Of a DNA stretch of 11,987 bases, positions 1 through 6,748 are shown piece after piece (position 1 is the first letter of the stretch; each line of letters opens with the position of its first letter). The position numbers and the translations under genes were made by a program. The DNA is from Candidatus Sodaliphilus limicaballi. GTDB taxonomy: Bacteria > Bacteroidota > Bacteroidia > Bacteroidales > Muribaculaceae. The notes under the pieces were generated by a model. The model saw nothing but the letters and a program-made list of their open reading frames with translations, did no database searches and had not been told where the DNA came from. The stretch is from positions 1-11,987 of the forward strand of contig JAGHSP010000399.1 of assembly GCA_018065815.1 (NCBI GenBank). Reading direction: 5' to 3'.

Positions 1-28
1 AGGGTGGCGCCTTGTGGGGTGCCACCCT
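1..28 (-). terminator. Hairpin downstream of secDF, probable terminator at window edge
   Basis: An 11-bp inverted repeat (arms 1-11 and 18-28, 6-nt loop) lies about 50 nt beyond the secDF stop. Ten of the eleven positions are complementary. The odd pair 9/20 is a G-U wobble in a plus-strand RNA but a C-A mismatch in the minus-strand RNA. The bases that would form the U-tract for minus-strand transcription lie outside the window, so termination cannot be confirmed. No T-tract follows on the plus side. It could instead belong to a gene converging from the left. Confidence 0.5.
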
Positions 29-79
29 AGCAGGGAGATATTTGTTTCGTCTTATTATTTAATCAGAAACGGGTTGTCA

Positions 80-3013
80 TTACTTCTTTGAGCGGTTAGC
101 AATCTTGTAAGCCACGGGAGAAGCGATGAACAGTGAGGCGCAAGTACCAACAATCACACCGAGGATCATCGCGAAGATGAAGCTGCGGATTGACTCGCCA
201 CCGAGGAAGAAGATAACGAAGAGCACGAGCAGTGTGGTCACTGAAGTCATCAATGTACGTGACAGAGTGCTGCAGAGTGCCTTGTTGAATGTTTCGTTCT
301 GGTCCTGCTTGGGGAAGAGAGTGCGGTATTCACGCACGCGGTCGAATACAACCACGGTATCGTTCACCTGGTAACCGATCACGGTGAGGATAGCGGCGAT
401 GAACGTCTGGTCAATCTCCATAGAGAAGGGGAACAGTCCGTGGAGTGTGTAGAAACCGATAACGATGAATGAAGTGAACGCTACGGCAGCAAGAGCACCG
501 ATAGAGAATGCCACGTTGCGGAAACGGAGCAGGATGTAGAGTGCCATTGCGAGCAGTGAGAACAATACTGCCCAGATTGCCTCGCGTGCCATGTCGCTAG
601 CGATGCTAGGACCAACAACCTCGGTAGAAACTACGCCTACCTCTGAGTTGCTCACGCTGAAGTCTTTCTTATCCATCTTGCCGAGTTCGCTCTTCAAGCC
701 GTTGTAGAGCTTGTCCATGATCTCAGCGTCAACGCCTTCGGCAGTGTCATCGATCTTGTAGTTGGTTGAAACGCGCACCTTGGTGTCGTTGTCGATGGTG
801 ATAACAGAAGTGTTAGCACCGGGGAACTCCTTGGCGAGCTGCTCCTCGAGCTGCTGGGTAGAAACGGCGTGGTCGAATTGTACCACGTAGTTGCGACCAC
901 CAGAGAAGTCGATACCGGGGTTGAGGTGACGGATGCCGAAGAGGGCGCCGAACAGTACAACGCAAACACCAACTGCAATCCAAGCAACCTTGGCCTTGCC
1001 CATGAAGTCGAACTGAACGTTCTCCATGAGTTTCTTAGTGAGAGGAGTGGTGAATGTCATGTTGCTGAACCAACCGCGGTTGATGCAGAACTCCATAACC
1101 ACGCGAGTTGCGAACACAGCAGTGAAGAATGAGCACAGGATACCAGCAACCTCGGTCACAGCGAAGCCCTTGATGGGACCAGAACCGAGATTGATGAGGA
1201 TAACACCTGTGATGATAGAAGTCAAGTTAGAGTCGAAGATTGCAGAGAACGCGTTGCTGTAACCGTCCTGAACAGCGCTCTTGAGACCCTTGCCAGCACG
1301 AAGTTCCTCCTTACAACGCTCGAAGATGAGCACGTTGGCATCCACAGCCATACCGAGTGCGAGCACGATACCGGCGATACCAGGCAGTGTGAGCACGCTC
1401 TGGAATGAAGCAAGGATACCCACTGTGAAGAAGAGGTTGAGGATAAGACCGAGGTTAGCGATGCTACCAGCCTTAACACCATAAGTGCACATCATGAAGA
1501 TCATGAGCAGGATGAGAGCGACGATGAATGAAGTGACACCCATCTTGATAGACTCTTGTCCGAGTGAGGGACCGATCACGCTCTGGCTAGCCAACTCAAC
1601 GCGTGCAACCATCTTACCAGACTGGAGCACGTTGGCAAGGTCATTAGCCTCTTCAACAGTGAAGTGACCGCTGATCTGAGAGTTACCGCCGTCGATCTGA
1701 GTGTTAACATTGGGGAAAGAGTAAACCTGGTCGTCGAGCACGATAGCGACGGGCTTGCCGATGTTCTGGCCTGTGAGGCGTGACCACTGGCGTGCGCCCT
1801 CGTCGTTCATGCGCATTGAAACTACCTGACCCTGGAGGTTGTCATACTCGCTGCTAGCGCTAGTGACAACATCGCCGCTCATCTGAGCCTGGCCGTTGAT
1901 AGTGCGGAGTGCGATGAGCTGAACGAACTCTACGCCGTTCTGTGCCTTCTGGGGCTTAACGGTCCAAGCGAGTTTGAGGTCGTTGGGGAGAGTGCTCTTG
2001 GCAGCAGCCGAGTAGATAATCTTGTTAACCTCGGCAGTATCGGTAACGAGAACGTTACCCACTACACAGCTCTGACCGCCGGGATAACCGGTGAGCTCGG
2101 CGAGAGTCTTGCTTGTAGCAACCTTCTCAACCTTGGCAGCCTCGGCCTTTGTGCTGTCGGTAGCAGTTGAGTCGTTCTCGGCCTTTGCCACGGGAGCGCC
2201 GTTGGCAGCCTGCTGGTTGAGTGCGTTGAGCGAACCCATGATCTCAGAAACCTGGTAAGTCTCATAGAATTCGAGGTTAGCAGCGCTCTGGAGCAGCTTA
2301 GCCACACGTTCGGGCTCTTTCACACCGGGGAGCTCGAGGAGGATGCGACCAGTACCCTGGAGCTTCTGGATGTTGGGGGCAACAACGCCGAAGCGGTCGA
2401 TACGGTTGCGGAGCACGTTGTATGAATTGTCAACCATGCTCTCAACCTCGGCCTCGAGAACCTTCTGCACCTGGTCGTCAGTTGCATTGGGGATCTCTTT
2501 CACCTTGTCCACGTTGCGGAAGATCTGAGCGAGCTTGCCTTCGGGAGCGAGTTTCTTGTACTCCTTGCAGAAAGCGTCAACAAAGTTTTCCTGAGCGGCG
2601 AGGTTCTTCTGGCTTTCGAGCACGTTGTCAATAGCCTGGTTAAACTTCTTGTCGGGGTTGTTGTCAGAGAGAGCTCTCAAGATGTCGGGGACCGAGATCT
2701 GGAGAGTTACGTTCATACCACCCTTCAAGTCAAGACCGAGACCGAGTTCTTTCTCGCGCACTTGCATCAAGTTGTAATTGATGAACGGCCAAATTTTGTA
2801 AACAGTCTCGTTGTTCAAGGAGTCAGTGATCTCCTTAAGAGCCACACGATACTTCTCATTAGAGGTATCGGGGGTTTTAATACCAGCCGCAGCGAGTGCC
2901 TTCTGCTCTGCAACGTCCTGATAGTGGTTAGAAACCACGGTGAACGACAGGTAGAAGCCACAGATCAAGAGAAGAAATGCGGTAATGGTAACAATAAAAC
3001 CTTTCGTTTGCAT
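80..3013 (-). CDS. secDF: Fused protein translocase subunit SecDF
   Basis: SecD and SecF use the proton gradient to pull proteins exported through SecYEG across the inner membrane. Here both are one 977-residue chain, a form common in Bacteroidetes. Visible: an N-terminal membrane helix (about 6-27); the SecD signature GLDLKGGM (93-100); the conserved periplasmic segment LRNRIDRFGVVAPNIQKLQG (201-220); a second P1-head block (about 360-470); SecD membrane helices (about 490-645) with GMAVDANVLIFER, whose Asp558 corresponds to the proton-relay Asp of SecD. The SecF half starts near 675 with GIDFSGG (700-706) and ends in a helix bundle (about 810-970) containing VNDTVVVFDR (Asp885, Asp891). Residues about 266-305 are a low-complexity Ala/Lys/Thr/Asp linker. 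The ATG at 3013 puts the first helix directly after a short positively charged N-terminus. The gene appears monocistronic in this window. Confidence 0.97.
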   Translation of the reverse strand: MQTKGFIVTITAFLLLICGFYLSFTVVSNHYQDVAEQKALAAAGIKTPDTSNEKYRVALKEITDSLNNETVYKIWPFINYNLMQVREKELGLGLDLKGGMNVTLQISVPDILRALSDNNPDKKFNQAIDNVLESQKNLAAQENFVDAFCKEYKKLAPEGKLAQIFRNVDKVKEIPNATDDQVQKVLEAEVESMVDNSYNVLRNRIDRFGVVAPNIQKLQGTGRILLELPGVKEPERVAKLLQSAANLEFYETYQVSEIMGSLNALNQQAANGAPVAKAENDSTATDSTKAEAAKVEKVATSKTLAELTGYPGGQSCVVGNVLVTDTAEVNKIIYSAAAKSTLPNDLKLAWTVKPQKAQNGVEFVQLIALRTINGQAQMSGDVVTSASSEYDNLQGQVVSMRMNDEGARQWSRLTGQNIGKPVAIVLDDQVYSFPNVNTQIDGGNSQISGHFTVEEANDLANVLQSGKMVARVELASQSVIGPSLGQESIKMGVTSFIVALILLMIFMMCTYGVKAGSIANLGLILNLFFTVGILASFQSVLTLPGIAGIVLALGMAVDANVLIFERCKEELRAGKGLKSAVQDGYSNAFSAIFDSNLTSIITGVILINLGSGPIKGFAVTEVAGILCSFFTAVFATRVVMEFCINRGWFSNMTFTTPLTKKLMENVQFDFMGKAKVAWIAVGVCVVLFGALFGIRHLNPGIDFSGGRNYVVQFDHAVSTQQLEEQLAKEFPGANTSVITIDNDTKVRVSTNYKIDDTAEGVDAEIMDKLYNGLKSELGKMDKKDFSVSNSEVGVVSTEVVGPSIASDMAREAIWAVLFSLLAMALYILLRFRNVAFSIGALAAVAFTSFIVIGFYTLHGLFPFSMEIDQTFIAAILTVIGYQVNDTVVVFDRVREYRTLFPKQDQNETFNKALCSTLSRTLMTSVTTLLVLFVIFFLGGESIRSFIFAMILGVIVGTCASLFIASPVAYKIANRSKK

Positions 3014-3155
3014 TTGTTTTTTAAGTTTTGTTATTAATTGTTATTATTTTATATTTCAAGCAGTTAACGCAGTCTAGAACACATGACTAGACCGCAATGC
3101 AAGGAGCCCTCTTGCCACAATGTGCGTTGCAGTGAGTCCCTTACACAACTTTTCA
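3014..3155 (-). other. Structured 5' leader of secDF
   Basis: Between the predicted transcription start and the secDF ATG lie about 140 nt with a plausible three-way junction. The outer stem pairs 3123-3128 with 3066-3071 (6 bp). It encloses one hairpin with 5-bp arms (3111-3115 with 3099-3103) and one with 6-bp arms (3087-3092 with 3072-3077, 9-nt loop). The last roughly 45 nt before the ATG are A/T-rich and unstructured, as is usual for Bacteroidales translation starts. I cannot assign it to a known RNA family. It may be an expression-control element or chance folding. Confidence 0.4.
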
Positions 3156-3160
3156 AGTTG

Positions 3161-3192
3161 CAAATATACAACAAATTATTCACGTAGCGAAA
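3161..3192 (-). promoter_or_regulatory. Candidate secDF promoter
   Basis: Read on the minus strand, TATATTTG (3168-3161) matches the Bacteroidetes -7 consensus TAnnTTTG exactly. A weaker TTTCG (3192-3188) sits 19 nt upstream in the place of the -33 TTTG. Transcription would start near 3155. A perfect 6-bp inverted repeat with a 3-nt spacer (3146-3160) directly follows the -7 box and spans the predicted start. It could be a regulator site or the first hairpin of the transcript. Confidence 0.55.
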
Positions 3193-3250
3193 TAATTGAC
3201 AATGGTTTTTTCACTTCGATTGATTTTTCTGATTTTTTTTCTTGAGGGGG

Positions 3251-3286
3251 ATAGGCTACATAGGCTATATAGGCGACATAGGGGTA
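3251..3286. repeat. Four tandem 9-bp repeats in the secDF / S24 divergent region
   Basis: Four adjacent 9-bp units of the form ATAGGCnAn run 3251-3259, 3260-3268, 3269-3277 and 3278-3286; the first two differ at one base, and the last has diverged to ATAGGGGTA. They lie about 25 bp upstream of the -33 box of the S24 gene and follow a T-rich stretch (3205-3240). The array does not resemble a gene. It could be a polymerisation-slippage product or a cluster of binding sites. Confidence 0.8.
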
Positions 3287-3309
3287 TTTTTTATTTTCTC
3301 AACTTGAAA

Positions 3310-3341
3310 TTTGTTTATTACCATAAAAAATGGTAATTTTG
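3310..3341 (+). promoter_or_regulatory. Promoter of the S24 repressor gene
   Basis: TTTG (3310-3313) and TAATTTTG (3334-3341) are separated by exactly 20 nt. Together they match the Bacteroidetes primary sigma promoter form TTTG-N19-21-TAnnTTTG without a mismatch. The predicted start of transcription is near 3348, leaving a leader of about 77 nt before the chosen ATG at 3425. Confidence 0.75.
3317..3337. promoter_or_regulatory. Inverted repeat overlapping the S24 promoter, likely operator
   Basis: Two perfect 8-bp arms, ATTACCAT (3317-3324) and ATGGTAAT (3330-3337), are separated by five A. The 21-bp palindrome fills the spacer between the -33 and -7 boxes and overlaps the first bases of the -7 box. 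This is where a dimeric HTH repressor would block RNA polymerase. The adjacent gene encodes such a protein, so autorepression is the natural reading, but binding is inferred. Confidence 0.65.
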
Positions 3342-3424
3342 CAACATCAAACACACATGAGGGGGAGATGAGCGGCGGCGTGCTGGCGTCTCATGACACA
3401 CCCACCACATATTTATATATAGTT

Positions 3425-4099
3425 ATGGCTGACAACGACATCATCAACCGCATCAAGTACCTGATGCAGGAACTCAACTACCGGCAAGTGGACTTTGCCC
3501 GGAAAATCGACATCGACACTTCCAACCTATCAAAATACCTCAACGGCAGGCTGCCGGTGAGCGACTCGCTCGTGAACAAGCTGGTCGTGAACCTGGGCGT
3601 GTCGAAGCAGTGGCTCGAAGACGGCACCGACTTGCCGTTTGCCAAGCCTGCCGGGGTGATACAGGTGAGCGCGCCGTCGCCCGCAATGCCGCAACAGGGC
3701 ACACCGGTCTATGACATCGACGTGACCGCAGGCTCGACGCCACGTGCGCGCATGTTTGCCGACGACCAGATTGTGGGCTGGGTCAACCTGCCCGACCTCA
3801 CCCAGCAGGGATGCCGCATCGTGAAGGTGAGCGGCGACTCGATGAGCCCCGTGATACAGAACGGCGACTACATAGCCATCAGGGAACTCACCAACACGCA
3901 ATATATCTTCTGGGGTCAGATATATGTGGTGATACTCGACGACTACCGCATGCTCAAGTATGTGCGCCGCAACGACAACCCCTCCCTGGTGACCCTGCGC
4001 AGCGCCAACCCCGACTATGACGACATGGAGATAGCACGCGCCGACATACGCGACCTCATGCTCGTGCAACACATCATTCATCTAGACTCTCGAATATGA
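3425..4099 (+). CDS. LexA/CI-like transcriptional repressor with S24 self-cleavage domain
   Basis: A 224-residue protein with an N-terminal XRE-type helix-turn-helix (about residues 5-65, including QVDFARKIDIDTSNLSKYLNGR) and a C-terminal S24 peptidase domain (about 95-224). In this family DNA damage or another signal triggers self-cleavage by a Ser-Lys dyad. Here Ser139 sits in VSGDSMSP and Lys178 in YRMLKYVRR, and a plausible Ala-Gly scissile bond is Ala102-Gly103. All three parts are present, so cleavage competence is likely. In-frame starts also exist at 3311 (TTG, inside the promoter) and 3368 (ATG). The 3425 ATG is chosen because homology to HTH proteins begins there and the predicted transcript starts after 3311. 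The stop overlaps the next gene by ATGA, implying translational coupling. No phage genes adjoin, so a chromosomal stress regulator is more likely than a prophage repressor. Targets other than its own promoter are unknown. Confidence 0.88.
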   Translation: MADNDIINRIKYLMQELNYRQVDFARKIDIDTSNLSKYLNGRLPVSDSLVNKLVVNLGVSKQWLEDGTDLPFAKPAGVIQVSAPSPAMPQQGTPVYDIDVTAGSTPRARMFADDQIVGWVNLPDLTQQGCRIVKVSGDSMSPVIQNGDYIAIRELTNTQYIFWGQIYVVILDDYRMLKYVRRNDNPSLVTLRSANPDYDDMEIARADIRDLMLVQHIIHLDSRI

Positions 4100-5331
4100 T
4101 AACCACTGACTATACTATCCACACCGCCACGCTGTCCAGCGGGCTCAAAATGGTGCACATCAACCGCATGTCGCCCGTGGCATGGTGCGGGCTTGCCGTG
4201 AACGCCGGCAGCCGCGACGACCTGCCGGGCAAGCACGGGTTGGCCCACTTTGTGGAGCACACCATCTTCAAGGGCACCACCCACCGCCGCTCGTGGCACA
4301 TCCTCAACCGCATGGAGAGCGTGGGCGGCGAGCTCAACGCCTACACCACCAAGGAGGGCACGATGCTCTACTCGCTCTTTCCCGAGCAGCACATGGCGCG
4401 CGCCGTGGAACTGCTGGGCGACCTGGTGAAGAACAGCGTGTTTCCCGAGGCCGAGCTCGAGCGTGAGCTCGACGTAGTGCTGGAAGAGGTGGCAGGCTAC
4501 CGCGACCAGCCCGCCGAGGCTGCCTACGACGACTTCGAGGACCTGATGTTTGCCGGCAGCGCGCTGGGTCACAACATCCTGGGGTGCGAGGAGCACCTGC
4601 GCACCATCACCCGCGAGGACTGCCTGCACTACCTCAAGAACCTCTACGTGCCGGGCAACATGGTGTTTTTCTCGGTGGGGCCGATGAAACCCGAGCGAGT
4701 GTTCCGCCTTGTGGAGCGTCATCTGGGCGAACTACACCACAATGCATCGTGGGCACTCGATCGCACCGCCCCCCTACCCCTTGCCCCGCAGCGGCGCGAG
4801 GAGAAGACGGGCAGCCACCAGGCACACACCATCGTGGGCGCACAACTGCCAGGCATGGGGCATCCGTTGCGATATGCCATGGCGCTGCTCAACAACATGC
4901 TGGGCGGGCCGGGCATGAACTCAATGCTCAACGTGAACCTGCGTGAGCGCCGGGGGTATGTCTATACCGTGGAGTCGAGCGTGACGCAGTTTACCGACTG
5001 CGGGCTGCTAGAAATATACTTGGGGTGCGACTACGACGACGTGAAGACGAGCCTCAAGGTGATAGACCGCATCACCGCAGGCCTTGCCGAGCACGCCCTC
5101 ACCCCTCACCAGCTCGACGCATGGAAGAAACAATACTGCGGCCAACTCACCGTGGCTGCCGACAGCACCGAATATCTGGCGATGAACGCCGGCAAGAACC
5201 TGTTGAGGCACGGCACAGTGAGCACCATCGACCAGACGGTGGGGCGCATCATGGCAGTCACTGCCGACGAACTGCGACAAGCGGCCGAGATGATAACAAT
5301 GGACCGCTGCTCGGTGCTCACGTTCAAGTAG
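4096..5331 (+). CDS. M16 family zinc metalloprotease (insulinase / processing-peptidase like)
   Basis: A 411-residue single-unit M16 peptidase. The inverted zinc motif HxxEH is HFVEH (residues 51-55), with Glu54 as the general base; the third zinc ligand, about 76 residues later, is Glu131 in VVLEEVAGYRDQP. The C-terminal half contains the expected glycine-rich loop GGPGMNSMLN and the R...Y pair in NLRERRGYVYTVES, which helps close the active site in this family. No signal peptide is visible, so the protein is probably cytoplasmic. Family members degrade peptides or clip small proteins; the substrate cannot be predicted. The start codon overlaps the stop of the S24 gene (ATGA at 4096-4099), and no separate promoter is visible, so it should be made together with the repressor. 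Single-copy M16 proteins of this size usually work as homodimers or with a partner; no partner gene lies here. Confidence 0.92.
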   Translation: MITTDYTIHTATLSSGLKMVHINRMSPVAWCGLAVNAGSRDDLPGKHGLAHFVEHTIFKGTTHRRSWHILNRMESVGGELNAYTTKEGTMLYSLFPEQHMARAVELLGDLVKNSVFPEAELERELDVVLEEVAGYRDQPAEAAYDDFEDLMFAGSALGHNILGCEEHLRTITREDCLHYLKNLYVPGNMVFFSVGPMKPERVFRLVERHLGELHHNASWALDRTAPLPLAPQRREEKTGSHQAHTIVGAQLPGMGHPLRYAMALLNNMLGGPGMNSMLNVNLRERRGYVYTVESSVTQFTDCGLLEIYLGCDYDDVKTSLKVIDRITAGLAEHALTPHQLDAWKKQYCGQLTVAADSTEYLAMNAGKNLLRHGTVSTIDQTVGRIMAVTADELRQAAEMITMDRCSVLTFK

Positions 5332-5357
5332 AGATTAGAGATTAGAGATTAGAGATT
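5330..5357. repeat. Four perfect tandem copies of AGAGATT
   Basis: The heptamer AGAGATT is repeated at 5330-5336, 5337-5343, 5344-5350 and 5351-5357 without a mismatch. The first copy provides the last two bases of the M16 stop codon. The array fills half of the 49-bp gap to the lipoprotein gene. Perfect identity suggests recent slippage expansion. Confidence 0.9.
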
Positions 5358-5380
5358 TATAATCAAATAAACAACTAACA

Positions 5381-6022
5381 ATGAAAAAATTGACATTTAT
5401 CATGGCTGCGATGCTGGCACTCGTGCTCAGCGCATGCGGCGGCGAGAACAACGAGCCCGCATTCCCCGACCAGGAGCTCAAGGTGGGCGACATCTTCAAC
5501 ATCAGCAACGGCGAGACCGGCTGGTATAGTGACAACGACAAGATCGCGTCGGTCAACGGCACTGTGGTCACCGCCAACAAAGTGGGCGAGGTGAAGATAC
5601 GCAACAACAAGCACTTCTTCCGCGTGAACGTGACACCCCGCTACACCTACATCACCGACCCCTATCTGGCATGGGGAGGCTCAAAGGCAATGGTGAAATA
5701 CAGCGTCAAAGCTCCGTTTGCAAGCGAGACCGACAACTCTATTGAGTTTGGCCCCCTCGGCAACGAGACGTCAACAACCTACTACTTCGGGACTAATGGC
5801 TTAGCACGCGTGCTTGTGAACATCTCATCAGGCAAAGTCTCAGAGGCCGAGATACTCAAGTTCCTCAACGAGCGCTACACGCAGATAGGTACCGGCAGCG
5901 GGCAAGGTGAGCAATTAATCGGCTACAAGTCACCCGACGACAAAACATCCATCACATTCACCAAGTACATATCTCCGTCGCCCCTTGCAGGCACAATGAC
6001 CATCAGTTACCTCAAGTTTTGA
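5381..6022 (+). CDS. Small lipoprotein with a bacterial Ig-like (Big_2-like) segment
   Basis: A 213-residue secreted protein. The N-terminus MKKLTFIMAAMLALVLSAC is a clear lipoprotein signal with lipobox LSAC and acylated Cys19, followed by GGEN. Residues about 30-85 resemble one strand-rich Big_2-like repeat: the stretch DKIASVNGTVVTANKVGEV matches the usual pattern in which a value 'VNG-VTA-K-GEV' follows a Trp/Ser-rich strand. The rest (about 86-213) is Tyr/Thr/Ser-rich and probably beta-stranded; I recognise no family for it. No promoter box is obvious in the 49 bp upstream, so it may be expressed by read-through from the S24-M16 pair. Function unknown; probably envelope-associated in the periplasm or at the cell surface. 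Confidence 0.8.
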   Translation: MKKLTFIMAAMLALVLSACGGENNEPAFPDQELKVGDIFNISNGETGWYSDNDKIASVNGTVVTANKVGEVKIRNNKHFFRVNVTPRYTYITDPYLAWGGSKAMVKYSVKAPFASETDNSIEFGPLGNETSTTYYFGTNGLARVLVNISSGKVSEAEILKFLNERYTQIGTGSGQGEQLIGYKSPDDKTSITFTKYISPSPLAGTMTISYLKF

Positions 6023-6067
6023 CGTATCGTAGGCCGTTTACGGCCGTATCGTAGTGAACGTATCGTT
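6023..6067. repeat. Three CGTATCGTA repeats flanking a perfect palindrome
   Basis: CGTATCGTA occurs at 6023-6031 and 6045-6053, and as CGTATCGTT at 6059-6067. Between the first two copies lies GGCCGTTTACGGCC (6032-6045), a 6-bp perfect hairpin with a 2-nt loop. The array begins at the base after the lipoprotein stop. A run of eight A follows, not T, so it is not a typical plus-strand terminator; it may still end or stabilise the lipoprotein mRNA. Confidence 0.75.
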
Positions 6068-6085
6068 AAAAAAAATCCCGTTTTA

Positions 6086-6117
6086 TTTGTAAATAATGCG
6101 GAAATGTAGTATTTTCG
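6086..6117 (+). promoter_or_regulatory. frr: Candidate frr promoter
   Basis: TTTG (6086-6089) is followed after exactly 20 nt by TATTTTCG (6110-6117), one mismatch from TAnnTTTG. Spacing and position suit the Bacteroidetes primary promoter. Transcription would start near 6124, leaving a leader of about 30 nt with no Shine-Dalgarno sequence. This would make frr independent of the lipoprotein gene. Confidence 0.6.
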
Positions 6118-6152
6118 TGATTTGAAACATAACATTAACTAAAAATACTATT

Positions 6153-6713
6153 ATGAACGACGTAAAATTCTATCTTGACGCAGCCGAGGAGAAGATGCAA
6201 GAGGCAGTTATGTATCTTGACGACTCCCTGGCCCACATCCGTGCAGGTAAAGCCAATGTTAAAATCCTTGACAGCATACGCGTGGAATACTATGGCAGCA
6301 AGGCTCCCATCAGCAACGTGGCAAACATCAGCACTCCCGACCAGCGCACCATCGCTATCACCCCCTGGGAGAAGAACATGTTCCGCGTGATTGAGAAAGC
6401 AATCATCGACTCCAACATAGGCATCATGCCCGAGAACAATGGCGAGGTGATTCGCCTCAACATCCCGCCCCTCACCGAGGATCGCCGCAAGCAGCTCGTG
6501 AAGGACAGCAAGGCCGAGAGCGAGAGAGCCCGCGTGAGTGTGCGCAACGCACGCCGCGAGTGCATCGACGGCTTGAAGAAAGCCATCAAGGACGGCATGA
6601 GCGAGGACGTTTCGAAGGACGGCGAAGGCGAGGTTCAGAAGCTCCATGACAAGTTCATGAAGAAAATCGACGAACTCTTCGCAGCCAAGGAGAAAGAAAT
6701 CCTCACCGTGTAA
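6153..6713 (+). CDS. frr: Ribosome recycling factor
   Basis: RRF works with EF-G to split the post-termination ribosome and free the mRNA and tRNA; it is cytoplasmic and essential. The protein has 186 residues, the usual length. The family hallmarks are in place: MQEAVMYLDDSLAHIRAGKANVKILDSIRVEYYG near the N-terminus, the hinge-flanking segment ISTPDQRTIAITPWEKN, IRLNIPPLTEDRRKQLVKDSKAESERARVSVRNARR in the long helix (the conserved Arg of the 'R..RN.RR' run contacts 23S rRNA), and a C-terminal coiled-coil helix ending in KEKEILTV. In many bacteria frr follows pyrH; here it stands alone behind its own promoter. No clear plus-strand terminator follows. Confidence 0.98.
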   Translation: MNDVKFYLDAAEEKMQEAVMYLDDSLAHIRAGKANVKILDSIRVEYYGSKAPISNVANISTPDQRTIAITPWEKNMFRVIEKAIIDSNIGIMPENNGEVIRLNIPPLTEDRRKQLVKDSKAESERARVSVRNARRECIDGLKKAIKDGMSEDVSKDGEGEVQKLHDKFMKKIDELFAAKEKEILTV

Positions 6714-6748
6714 AGATTTCGACTAACCACACCGCATGTGTGTGTCAT

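Noticed and set aside
3311..3424. Upstream TTG extension of the S24 protein
   Set aside because: The TTG lies in the -33 box and before the predicted transcription start; HTH homology starts at the ATG at 3425.
3425..4099. Prophage CI repressor
   Set aside because: No phage structural, integrase or replication genes adjoin; neighbours are secDF, an M16 protease and frr.
4078..4722. 214-codon minus-strand frame opposite the M16 gene
   Set aside because: His/Val-rich shadow; the plus-strand frame carries the zinc motif.
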